Assembly: GCF_013520985.1 (NCBI RefSeq)
Contig: NZ_JACDTY010000001.1
Location: forward strand, 248,001 to 312,000
Direction: 5' to 3'
DNA: 64,000 bases
DNA from: Mesorhizobium neociceri
GTDB lineage: Bacteria; Pseudomonadota; Alphaproteobacteria; Rhizobiales; Rhizobiaceae
Made by a program: the position numbers and the translations under genes. The notes beneath the pieces were generated by a model. It was not told where the DNA came from, did no database searches, and saw nothing but the letters and a program-made list of their open reading frames with translations. Below, piece after piece: positions 26,491 to 36,402 of this stretch. Numbering within the stretch: position 1 is the stretch's first letter; every line of letters starts with the position of its first letter.

Positions 26491-27383
26491 GATGCTTTCC
26501 TCGCGGGCAGCCGCAGCAGGCCGCGCAGGCCGAGGCCTGAGGTGGAGAGCCGGATGAACAGCACGATCAGGAAGGCGACATGGCCGCCGATGAGAAACCC
26601 TTGCGGATGTATCTGCGCGCCAAGTGTCTGGGCGAGCGCCAGCACGATGCCGCCGATCAGCGTGCCCCACAGCGAACCGGCGCCGCCGATGACGGCCGCC
26701 TCGAAAGCGAACAGCAATTGCGGTGCGCCGGTATAGGGATCGAAGGTGGCGCGCATGCCAAGGAACGCGCCGGCAAGACCGACGGTGACCATTGCGATGG
26801 CCGCGGCAAGGGCGTTGGCGCGGCGCGCGTCGACACCGACGAGACCAGCGGTATCAGGGTCTTCCGAGGTGGCGCGGATCGAGCGGCCAAGCCTGGTGCG
26901 GGTAAGGAACAGCTGCAGCCCGCCAAGCAGGATGACGGCGGCGGCAAACATGATCACGGCAAGCTTGCCGACATTGATGCTGCCCGGCCATTCCCAGGAA
27001 TCGTAGGACAGGCTGCCAATATAGGGCGCCAGCGAGCGGGTGTCGGCGCCGAACTGCTCGAACAGCGCATTGTCGATGACGATGGCGAGACCGAAGGTGG
27101 TGAGGATCGGCAGCAGCGCGCCGCCGCGGGCGCTGCGCTCGAGCAGGAAGCGCTGCAGCGCCCAGCCGATCGCCGCCATCAGCGGCAGCACGATGAGCAG
27201 GCCGACGAAGGGCGAGATGTGGAATTGCGAGGCAAGCCACCACAGTGCATAGGCTGAAAACACCGCAAGGCTGCCATGCGCCAGGTTGATGATGCGCATT
27301 ACCGAAAACATGAAGGAGAGGCCGCAGGCGATCAGCGCGTAGTAGCCGCCGAGAAGGATGCCCTGGACGATCTGGTTGCTCAT
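26487..27383 (-). CDS. Branched-chain-type ABC transporter permease (LivH-like) of aromatic importer
   Basis: A 298-residue permease with the LivH start (IVQGILLGGYYALIACGLSFMFSVMRIINLAHG), the loop LGRSIRATSEDPDTAGLVGV and the closing segment GAGSLWGTLIGGIVLALAQTL. It overlaps both neighbours by 4 bases, which indicates translational coupling. It forms the channel with the product of 25426-26490. Confidence 0.9.
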   Translation of the reverse strand: MSNQIVQGILLGGYYALIACGLSFMFSVMRIINLAHGSLAVFSAYALWWLASQFHISPFVGLLIVLPLMAAIGWALQRFLLERSARGGALLPILTTFGLAIVIDNALFEQFGADTRSLAPYIGSLSYDSWEWPGSINVGKLAVIMFAAAVILLGGLQLFLTRTRLGRSIRATSEDPDTAGLVGVDARRANALAAAIAMVTVGLAGAFLGMRATFDPYTGAPQLLFAFEAAVIGGAGSLWGTLIGGIVLALAQTLGAQIHPQGFLIGGHVAFLIVLFIRLSTSGLGLRGLLRLPARKAS

Positions 27384-28108
27384 GCCGGCACGCTCCCGGC
27401 GCTTTTCCTGTGCAGGCCGAAATAGGCCTTCGTCACTTCGTCGCGGGACATGCCCTTGCTCGGGCCTTCCAGTGCCACGCGTCCTTCGAGCATGCAGATG
27501 ACCTTGTCCGACACCGACAGCGCGCGGTTGAGATCCTGTTCGACCAGGATGATTGTTGTGCCGGAACTGATCAGGCCTTGCAGCGACGCGTAGACGCGGT
27601 CGACCACAAGCGGCGACAGGCCGAGCGAGACCTCGTCGAGCAGCAGCAGTTCGGGATTGCTCATCAGCGCGCGGCCGATGGCCGTGGCCTGCTGCTCGCC
27701 GCCGGAGAGATGCCCGGTCTTGGCATGGCGGCGCGGCTTCAGGTTGGGGAACGTGTCAAGCACCCGTTCCACGCTCCAGTCGCCGGGCCGGCCGGCGGTC
27801 TTGCCAAGCAGGAGGTTCTCCTCGACGGTCATCTGCACGAACAGCTTTCGCCCTTCCGGCACCAGCGCGACGCCCATGCCGACACGCTTGTGCGACGGCA
27901 CGCCGGTGATATCGGCGCCATCCAGCAGCACGAGGCCGGCCGTCGGCTGATGCGCGCCGGCGATTGCCCTCAGCAGCGTTGTTTTGCCAGCGCCATTGGC
28001 GCCGACCAGCGCCAGCGTTTCGCCACGTTCGATCGTAAAGCTCACGCCACGCACTGCCTGCAGCAGGCCGTGCCGCACAACCAGGTTTTCGACTGCGAGC
28101 AGGCTCAT
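27380..28108 (-). CDS. ABC transporter ATPase (LivF-like) of aromatic importer
   Basis: A 242-residue ATPase with Walker A GANGAGKTT (36-44), signature HLSGGEQQATAIGRAL, Walker B LLLLDEVSLGLSP and VEQDLNRAL, which is the LivF form of the H-loop region. The start overlaps the livG stop and the end overlaps the livH start. It pairs with the LivG-type product. Confidence 0.92.
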   Translation of the reverse strand: MSLLAVENLVVRHGLLQAVRGVSFTIERGETLALVGANGAGKTTLLRAIAGAHQPTAGLVLLDGADITGVPSHKRVGMGVALVPEGRKLFVQMTVEENLLLGKTAGRPGDWSVERVLDTFPNLKPRRHAKTGHLSGGEQQATAIGRALMSNPELLLLDEVSLGLSPLVVDRVYASLQGLISSGTTIILVEQDLNRALSVSDKVICMLEGRVALEGPSKGMSRDEVTKAYFGLHRKSAGSVPA

Positions 28109-28845
28109 TTCGGGCCTCCACCGAGATAGGCGCGCACGACTTCCGGGTCAGCCATCACCGCTTGCGGCTCGCCGTCGGCGATGATCTTTCCCGCATCCAT
28201 GCAGATCAGCCGTTCGGCTACCTGCAGCAGGATGTGGACGATGTGCTCGATCCAGACGATGCCGATCTTGCGCCGGCGCAATTCCTTGATGGTGTCGACA
28301 AGTTCGCTCGCTTCGCCGTCGGTCAGGCCGCCGCCGATCTCGTCGAGCAGAAGCAGCGTCGGCCTCGCGGCGAGCGCGCGGGCCAGTTCCAGCCGCTTGC
28401 GGTCGAGCAGGCCGAGCGTCTCTGCGCGCCGGTTGGCGACGCCCAGCATGCCGCACAGTTTCAGCGACGCCAGCGCCTCCTCATAGGCTTCGTCGCGGCC
28501 GAGACCAGCGCCATGCGACGCGGCGACGAAGACGTTTTCGAACGTGGTCATGCCGCTGAACGGTTTCGGCACCTGGTGCGTGCGCACCAAGCCGAGCCGG
28601 CAGCGCGCCGTGGCCGGCAGCGCCGTCACGTCACCACCCCTAAAGGCAACGGTGCCGGCGCTTGGCGGAAAGGCGCCTGATAGCACGCTGAGCAGCGTCG
28701 TCTTGCCGGCGCCGTTCGGGCCGACGATGCCGATGGCCTCGTCGGCATTCATGGCGAAGTCGATATCGTCGAGCACCACCAGCGCGCCGAAGCGTTTCTG
28801 GATGCCGGCGGCGCTGAGGATCGCAGCGTTTGGTGAACCGTTCAC
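28105..28845 (-). CDS. ABC transporter ATPase (LivG-like) of aromatic importer
   Basis: A 246-residue ATPase with Walker A GPNGAGKTT (near 41-49), Walker B LLLLDEIGGGLTDGE and WIEHIVHIL as the H-loop. The signature region reads ETLGLLDRKRLELARAL instead of LSGGQ, a degenerate C-loop seen in many LivG proteins. It follows the binding-protein gene after 22 bases and overlaps livF. Confidence 0.9.
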   Translation of the reverse strand: MNGSPNAAILSAAGIQKRFGALVVLDDIDFAMNADEAIGIVGPNGAGKTTLLSVLSGAFPPSAGTVAFRGGDVTALPATARCRLGLVRTHQVPKPFSGMTTFENVFVAASHGAGLGRDEAYEEALASLKLCGMLGVANRRAETLGLLDRKRLELARALAARPTLLLLDEIGGGLTDGEASELVDTIKELRRRKIGIVWIEHIVHILLQVAERLICMDAGKIIADGEPQAVMADPEVVRAYLGGGPK

Positions 28846-28867
28846 GATGCGATCCCCGTACCGTTCG

Positions 28868-30166
28868 TCAGCCGTTATACGGCTGGAGCTTGGCTTCGAC
28901 CGGCACCTTCGGGTCGGTGGCGTTCTCGGTCACGACATAGTCGAGCGGGAATTTGCTGCCTTCCTTGGCGGCCACCCACTGCGTCCCGATAATCGGGCCG
29001 GGCGAGACACTGGCGACCGGGCCGCTGGTGAAGTCGACCTTGCCGATCATGGTCTCGGTGTTGAGCGTGCTCAGCGCCTTGGCGACCGCCGCCTTGTCCT
29101 TGGCGTCGGTGCTGGCCTTCAGCGCTTCGAAGCCGGCGTCGAGCAGCGACATCGAAGCGCCGAGCTGCTGCGTCCACTGCTTGCCGCTCGCCGCCTCATA
29201 GCCGTCGGCAAGCTCGGCTCCCGAAACGCCGGTCAGCGGCGACTTGTAGGGGAAGGCCTTGTGCCAGTAGGCGGCGCTCGAAATCTTGTTGCCGAGATCG
29301 CCAAGCGCCTCGATGTCGGACGGGAACAGCCCGGTCTTGGCGACCTGGCAGATCTTGATCTGCTTGATCAGGCCTTGCTGTGCTGCCTGACGCCAGAAGG
29401 CGGCGAAGTCCGGCGGGATCGGGAAGGAGTTGAATATCTCGACACCTTCCTGCTTGAACAGCGCGATCTGCGAGGAATAGTCGGTGGTGCCGGTCTCGTA
29501 GGCGCCGGGATCGACGATGGTAAAACCCTGCTTGGCCAGAAGCGGCGCCAGATGGGTGCGGATGGCGTTGCCGTCGGCGTCGTTGGGGTACATGACGCCG
29601 ACCTTCTTGTTGGTCTCGATGAGGTTCCATTGCGAGATGTAGGTCCGGAAGAACTCGTCGACGCCGAAGCCGAAATGATAGGTCCACTTGAACGGCGAGG
29701 GTGCGCCGGGCTTGGCGCCACGGCCGAAATACCAGGCCTCCCACGGCATGACGGTGGAAAGGCAAGGCACACCGGCGGCTTCGCAGGCGTCGGCAACCGG
29801 ATTGATCACCTCCGGCGTCGACACCGCCAGCATCAGGTCGACGGCCTGGTTGTTGATCAGGTCCTTGGCGAGCTGGCCGGCGCGGGATGGATCGGACTGC
29901 GTGTCCTGGTCGATGATCTCGACGCTGTATTTCTTGCCACCGATGTCGAGGCCACCGGCGAGCGCCTTGCGGGCGAGGTCGAGCACATAGCCGTCGGTCT
30001 GGCCGAAGCCGGCGAGCGGGCCGGTGCGCGGGCTGACAAAGCCGACCTTGAGTGTGTCGGCGGCTTGCGCGAAGGCCTTGCCGCGACCGAGTGCAAGTGC
30101 CGCTCCGCCGGCGATCGATGTAGCGATGAACTGGCGCCGCGAGACGCCGGATGTGCTTGAGGTCAT
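28868..30166 (-). CDS. Periplasmic binding protein of aromatic importer (LivK-like, Tat signal)
   Basis: A 432-residue branched-chain-type binding protein. The N-terminus has a twin-arginine signal (SRRQFIA at residues 9-15, then a hydrophobic stretch ending AFAQA). The mature part has VGFVSPRTGPLAGFGQTDG and a two-lobed fold. It is the first gene of the livKGFHM-SDR-ALDH operon. Upstream at 30380-30395 is a box matching the PcaQ consensus. By analogy with the PcaQ-controlled pcaM system of S. meliloti the ligand is probably protocatechuate or a related aromatic acid or alcohol; this is inferred. Confidence 0.85.
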   Translation of the reverse strand: MTSSTSGVSRRQFIATSIAGGAALALGRGKAFAQAADTLKVGFVSPRTGPLAGFGQTDGYVLDLARKALAGGLDIGGKKYSVEIIDQDTQSDPSRAGQLAKDLINNQAVDLMLAVSTPEVINPVADACEAAGVPCLSTVMPWEAWYFGRGAKPGAPSPFKWTYHFGFGVDEFFRTYISQWNLIETNKKVGVMYPNDADGNAIRTHLAPLLAKQGFTIVDPGAYETGTTDYSSQIALFKQEGVEIFNSFPIPPDFAAFWRQAAQQGLIKQIKICQVAKTGLFPSDIEALGDLGNKISSAAYWHKAFPYKSPLTGVSGAELADGYEAASGKQWTQQLGASMSLLDAGFEALKASTDAKDKAAVAKALSTLNTETMIGKVDFTSGPVASVSPGPIIGTQWVAAKEGSKFPLDYVVTENATDPKVPVEAKLQPYNG

Positions 30167-30284
30167 GCTGATATTCCTCCCTTTCCTGGCGGTGCCTGGA
30201 GGCGACCGCCGGCCTGCTCAAAATCGGTGCCGCCCGTCGTTCAGATCGGATATGCCCCGGCTGGCTTTGAGGCGGCAGCGGAAC

Positions 30285-30396
30285 GCCGCCAATGCCGGCA
30301 AACGGCACGATTTCGATCCTCCCATTGCCACAGTGCCCCAGGCGTTTGGTTTGGTAAAATGATATTTTGCGGTGTTTCGTTAACCCTGGGGTTACG
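30285..30396 (-). pseudogene. Duplicated pcaD promoter and 5' fragment in front of the importer operon
   Basis: Read on the minus strand from 30396, the sequence aligns with the plus strand from 31391: PcaQ box, the spacer CGCAAAATATCATTTTACCA, the ribosome site GGAGGATCGAAATCGTG, and about 12 codons of pcaD (VPFAGIGGVPL against VPFVNIGGITL). Similarity fades after that. The GTG at 30308 is the counterpart of the pcaD start. The remnant leader frame is not in frame with the binding-protein gene. Confidence 0.8.
30380..30395 (-). promoter_or_regulatory. PcaQ-binding box of the aromatic importer operon
   Basis: On the minus strand it reads GTAACC-CCAG-GGTTAA, against the published PcaQ consensus ATAACC-N4-GGTTAA. 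It lies 214 bases before the start codon of 28868-30166, followed by the promoter segment shared with pcaD. Confidence 0.75.
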
Positions 30397-30466
30397 AGAA
30401 TTCCGCATTCCACGTCGCCTGCCGCGACTGACCCGATTGCTGCGCCCTCGGTAAAAGACAACTGCC

Positions 30467-31384
30467 TCAGCCGCCTCGGCTGGCTGCCTCGCGGATGGTT
30501 TTCAGCAGGATGGCGAAGGCCGGCGAGGGGGCTGTGTCGGTGCGCATGGTCAGCCCGACGGGTCCCTTGGTTTCCTCGGTGTTGACGGGCAGAGCGACGA
30601 AGGCTCCGCTGGAGATTTCATTGGCGACGACGCCGGTCGAGATGATCCAGACGGCATTGCTTTGCCGCAGGAAGGCGCGGCCGAAGGAATCCGAGACGGT
30701 CTCGATCTCGGTCGCCGGCGCGGTCATACCGTTGGTGATGAACAGGCGGTCGACAAACGGGCGGATGACCGATTCCCGCGTCGGCATCAGCACCGGGAAT
30801 TCGTCGAGCCGCGCGAAGATGTCCTGGCCCGGCTGCGCCAGCGGGTGGCCGGCCCGCACCACGAACAGCACCTGTTCGGAATAGAGATGCTCGAAGAAGA
30901 AGCCGGTCATGTTTTCCGGCGCCGCCAGCCGGCCGACGACGAGGTCGAGCGCGCCGACGCGCAACTGTTCGAGCAGCACCGCATTCTCGCCGGTAACGAT
31001 CTTGATCGCCGCGCCGGTGTTCTCACTCAGGAACAGGCTCATGGCGAGCGGCATGACCCTGGCCGACACCGTGGGCAGGGCGCCGATGCGTATCGGATGG
31101 CGGTTGATGGCGCCGTCCTGCCTGACGGAATCGACGCCGCGCTTTAAAGCGGTGATCGCCGTGCCGGCATGGCCAAGGAAGATTTCGCCGAGCCGCGTAA
31201 CCCTGATGCCTCGGCCGTCGCGTTCGACAACGGCGATGCCAAGCGCCTCCTCCAGCTCGCGCAGTGTCTTGGTCACCGCCGGCGGACTGACATGAAGAAA
31301 ATCGGCCGCCCTCGCCACGCTGCCTTGCCGCGCTACTTCCAGGAATGCCTGCAGGTGACGGAACCTTATGCGGCTTTCGGACAT
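30467..31384 (-). CDS. pcaQ: LysR-family regulator PcaQ
   Basis: A 305-residue LysR-type regulator. The winged helix-turn-helix is near residues 8-60 (FLEVARQGSVARAADFLHVSPPAVTKTLRELE), and the C-terminal inducer domain follows (RIGALPTVSARVMPLAM). It is divergent from pcaDCHGB-pobA with a box matching the PcaQ consensus in the gap, as in S. meliloti and Agrobacterium, where PcaQ activates pcaD in response to beta-carboxy-muconate or beta-ketoadipate enol-lactone. A second box in front of the importer operon suggests it also controls uptake. Confidence 0.92.
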   Translation of the reverse strand: MSESRIRFRHLQAFLEVARQGSVARAADFLHVSPPAVTKTLRELEEALGIAVVERDGRGIRVTRLGEIFLGHAGTAITALKRGVDSVRQDGAINRHPIRIGALPTVSARVMPLAMSLFLSENTGAAIKIVTGENAVLLEQLRVGALDLVVGRLAAPENMTGFFFEHLYSEQVLFVVRAGHPLAQPGQDIFARLDEFPVLMPTRESVIRPFVDRLFITNGMTAPATEIETVSDSFGRAFLRQSNAVWIISTGVVANEISSGAFVALPVNTEETKGPVGLTMRTDTAPSPAFAILLKTIREAASRGG

Positions 31385-31391
31385 GGTTTTC

Positions 31392-31407
31392 GTAACCTCT
31401 CAGTTAA
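31392..31407 (+). promoter_or_regulatory. PcaQ-binding box of the pcaD operon
   Basis: GTAACC-TCTC-AGTTAA matches ATAACC-N4-GGTTAA with two differences. It starts 8 bases upstream of the pcaQ start codon and 86 bases before the pcaD start, so PcaQ bound here can activate pcaD and repress its own gene. Confidence 0.75.
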
Positions 31408-31477
31408 TGAAACGGCGCAAAATATCATTTTACCAAACCAAATGCCTTGTGCAATGTGGACACGGAGGATCGAAATC

Positions 31478-32287
31478 GTGCCATTCGTCAACATTGGCGG
31501 CATCACGCTGCACCATCGTCACTTCAAGGCGGAGGGCAGTGCGAGACCGGTCGTGTTCATCAATTCGCTCGGCACCGATTTCCGCATCTGGGACCAAGTG
31601 GTGGACGACTTGAACGCTGACATGCCCTTGCTGGTTTACGACAAGCGCGGCCACGGGCTGTCCGACATTGGCGGCATCTCCTCGATCGACGATCATGTCG
31701 ACGATCTCTCCGGCCTCATCGATCATTTCGGGCTGACCAATGTCGTGCTCTGCGGCCTGTCGGTCGGCGGCCTGGTCGCGCAAGGGTTTTACGCGCGGCG
31801 CCCCGAACTCGTCGAAGGCCTCATCCTGTGTGACACCGCGCACAAGATCGGCACAGCCGACAGCTGGAATACGCGCATCGCAACAGTCGAAAGCAAAGGC
31901 ATTCAGGCTATCGCCGACGCGGTGCTCAAGGTGTGGTTCACGCCGGCCTTCCACGCGGAACGTGTCGCCGAGCTCGACGGCTATTGGAACATGATGACCC
32001 GGCAGGCCGTGGCCGGCTATGCCGGAACCTGTGCCGCGGTCCGCGATGCGGATTTCACCCAGGCAGCGCAGGCCATCGCCGTGCCCACGCTTTGCGTCGT
32101 CGGCGACCAGGACGGCTCGACGCCGCCGGACCTCGTCCGCTGGCTGGCCGACCTCATTCCCGGCGCGCGCTTTGAGATCATCCGCGATGCCGGCCACATC
32201 CCTTGCGTCGAGCAACCCGGGGCGCTGATCGCCCTGATCCGAGAATTTGTCGCGTCGCTTCCTCAGAGAAAGCAGATCCATGGATGA
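31478..32287 (+). CDS. pcaD: 3-oxoadipate enol-lactonase PcaD
   Basis: A 269-residue alpha/beta hydrolase that opens beta-ketoadipate enol-lactone to beta-ketoadipate. The nucleophile is Ser95 in GLSVGG. The acid is in VGDQDGSTPPD and the histidine in DAGHIPCVEQP. Start GTG 31478 is chosen because GGAGG stands nine bases upstream and because the duplicated leader at 30308 conserves the same GTG. It is the first gene of pcaDCHGB-pobA and overlaps pcaC by 8 bases. Confidence 0.93.
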   Translation: MPFVNIGGITLHHRHFKAEGSARPVVFINSLGTDFRIWDQVVDDLNADMPLLVYDKRGHGLSDIGGISSIDDHVDDLSGLIDHFGLTNVVLCGLSVGGLVAQGFYARRPELVEGLILCDTAHKIGTADSWNTRIATVESKGIQAIADAVLKVWFTPAFHAERVAELDGYWNMMTRQAVAGYAGTCAAVRDADFTQAAQAIAVPTLCVVGDQDGSTPPDLVRWLADLIPGARFEIIRDAGHIPCVEQPGALIALIREFVASLPQRKQIHG

Positions 32288-32693
32288 AGTGTCCAAGAAC
32301 GAAACCAGATACCGGGCCGGGCTGACGGTGCGGCGCTCGGTGCTCGGCGACCCGCATGTCGATCGCAGCGAGGATGCCGTCACCGATTTCGACCGGCCGT
32401 TCCAGGAGCTGATCACCGAGGCAGCCTGGGGGACGGTGTGGGCACGGCCGGGTTTTAGCAAGCGCGAGCGCTCGATCGTGACGCTGGCCCTGCTCGCCGC
32501 ACTCGGCCATGATGAAGAGGTCGCCATGCATGTGCGCGCCACCGCCAACACCGGGGCGTCGCGTGACGACATCCGCGAAGCGTTCCTGCATGTCGCGATC
32601 TATGCCGGCGTGCCGGCGGCCAACCGCGCCTTCAGGATCGCCAAGGAAGTGTTTTCGGAAATGGACGGAAGCAGGAATGGCCATGCCAGCTGA
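32280..32693 (+). CDS. pcaC: 4-carboxymuconolactone decarboxylase PcaC
   Basis: A 137-residue AhpD-like alpha-helical protein. The family core [39 protein letters not shown] carries the conserved Arg-Glu and histidine residues of carboxymuconolactone decarboxylases. It makes the enol-lactone that PcaD hydrolyses. ATG 32280 overlaps the end of pcaD, and pcaH starts within its last codons, so the genes are translationally coupled. Confidence 0.95.
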   Translation: MDEVSKNETRYRAGLTVRRSVLGDPHVDRSEDAVTDFDRPFQELITEAAWGTVWARPGFSKRERSIVTLALLAALGHDEEVAMHVRATANTGASRDDIREAFLHVAIYAGVPAANRAFRIAKEVFSEMDGSRNGHAS

Positions 32694-33438
32694 TGCCGGC
32701 TCGAACCGCAGGCCCGAGACCGGCGCCTTCTTCCAGCGCGACAGGAGCTGGCATCCGCCGGCGCTGACGCCGGACTACAAGACGTCGGTGCTGCGCTCGC
32801 CGCAGAAGGCGCTGCTTGCCTTCGACAACACGGCGTCGGAAATCACCGGTCCGGTGTTCGGCCACGCCATTCTGGGCGAACTCGACGATGATCTGATCCA
32901 CAATTTCGCAAAGCCCGGCGAAAGCGCAATCGGCGAGCGCATCATCGTCTATGGCCGGGTGCTCGACGAGCGCGGCGTTGGTGTGTCAGGCGCGCTGCTC
33001 GAATTCTGGCAGGCCAATGCAGGCGGCCGCTACCGCCACAAGAAGGACGGCTATCTCGCGCCGCTCGATCCGAATTTCGGCGGCTGCGGCCGCACCATCA
33101 CCGACGCCGACGGCGGCTATGCGTTTCGCACGGTGAAGCCCGGCCCCTATCCCTGGCCGAATGGGCCGAATGACTGGCGACCCTCGCATATCCATTTCTC
33201 GGTGTTCGGCCATGGCTTTGCGCAGCGGCTGGTCACGCAGATGTATTTCGAGGGCGACCCGCTGATCTGGCGGTGCCCGATCGTGCGCGGTATCCGCGAC
33301 AAGGCGGCCGTTGAGACGCTGATCGCCGCGCTCGACATGCAGGCCACGATCCCGTTCGACGCGCGGGCCTATAAGTTCGACATCGTGCTGCGCGGACGCC
33401 GCGCCTCGCTGTTCGAAAACCGGCCGGAGGGCAATTGA
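32677..33438 (+). CDS. pcaH: Protocatechuate 3,4-dioxygenase beta subunit PcaH
   Basis: About 253 residues. The iron ligands of the beta subunit are visible: a tyrosine in AGGRYRH, a tyrosine in KPGPYPW and two histidines in RPSHIHFSV. It carries the non-haem Fe(III) that cleaves protocatechuate between the hydroxyls (intradiol). ATG 32677 is used; ATG 32683 is two codons further. It ends one base into pcaG (TGATG). The alpha subunit is the next gene. Confidence 0.95.
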   Translation: MAMPADAGSNRRPETGAFFQRDRSWHPPALTPDYKTSVLRSPQKALLAFDNTASEITGPVFGHAILGELDDDLIHNFAKPGESAIGERIIVYGRVLDERGVGVSGALLEFWQANAGGRYRHKKDGYLAPLDPNFGGCGRTITDADGGYAFRTVKPGPYPWPNGPNDWRPSHIHFSVFGHGFAQRLVTQMYFEGDPLIWRCPIVRGIRDKAAVETLIAALDMQATIPFDARAYKFDIVLRGRRASLFENRPEGN

Positions 33439-34052
33439 TGGCGCAGTCGCTCACCCGGCTGAAGGAAAGTCCGTCGCAGACGGCGGGGCCTTATGTGCAT
33501 ATCGGACTGACGCCGAATTTCGGCGGCATCGGCGGCGTCTATCCGACCGACCTCGGCGCGACGATGCTCAACGACAAGACCAAGGGCGAGCGCATCGGCT
33601 TGCGCATCCGCGTGCTCGACGGCACCGGCACGCCGCTCAGGGATGCGTTGATCGAGATCTGGCAGGCGGATGCCAACGGCTTCTACAATTCGCCGGCCGA
33701 GTTGCGCGGCGATGCCGATCCGGATTTCCAGTGCTGGGGCCGCCAGCCAACCGACATGGAAACCGGCCTGTGCAGTTTTCAGACGATCAAGCCCGGACGC
33801 GTGCCGTTCGGCGACGGGCGGTTGATGGCGCCGCATATCAGCCTGTGGATCGTCGCCCGCGGCATCAACATAGGTCTCCACACGCGGCTATATTTTTCCG
33901 ACGAGGCAAGGGCCAATGCCGAGGATCCGATCCTGGCCCGCATCGAGCACCGAGTGCGTGTGCCGACGCTGATCGCCGAGCGGCAAGGCGATGCCTACAT
34001 TTTCGATGTCCATCTCCAGGGGGAGAAGGAAACGGTCTTCTTCGACAGCTAG
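33438..34052 (+). CDS. pcaG: Protocatechuate 3,4-dioxygenase alpha subunit PcaG
   Basis: A 204-residue intradiol-dioxygenase fold. SPSQTAGPYVHIGL at the N-terminus and the RIRVLDGTGTPLRDALIEIWQADANG core identify the alpha subunit, which lacks the full set of iron ligands. It assembles with PcaH. The stop TAG is shared with the left end of the intergenic element at 34051-34151. Confidence 0.95.
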   Translation: MAQSLTRLKESPSQTAGPYVHIGLTPNFGGIGGVYPTDLGATMLNDKTKGERIGLRIRVLDGTGTPLRDALIEIWQADANGFYNSPAELRGDADPDFQCWGRQPTDMETGLCSFQTIKPGRVPFGDGRLMAPHISLWIVARGINIGLHTRLYFSDEARANAEDPILARIEHRVRVPTLIAERQGDAYIFDVHLQGEKETVFFDS

Positions 34053-34151
34053 AGCGGTTCATCGTTTCACGGAAACACTGAACGGCTCTAGCTCCTTTTC
34101 TGACGCACTTCCGGACGGAAAACCACTTCACACTTTTCCTGGAATTGCTCT
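34051..34151. repeat. Rhizobiales-type intergenic mosaic element (copy 2)
   Basis: It begins AGAGCGGTTC, ends GAATTGCTCT and contains CGTTTCACGGAAAC and GGAAAACCACTTCACACTTTTCC. It is related to the element at 13909-14030. It lies inside the pca operon between pcaG and pcaB and could lower downstream expression. Confidence 0.7.
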
Positions 34152-34164
34152 GTGAGACCCGCGC

Positions 34165-36389
<2,225 letters not shown>

Positions 36390-36402
36390 TCGGTGGAAGC
36401 CG

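Noticed and set aside
29196..30461. Open frame starting upstream of the duplicated pcaD leader and running out of frame through the binding-protein gene.
   Set aside because: Only the first dozen codons after 30308 resemble pcaD; the remainder is the wrong frame of 28868-30166. The duplication is reported, but a protein is not.
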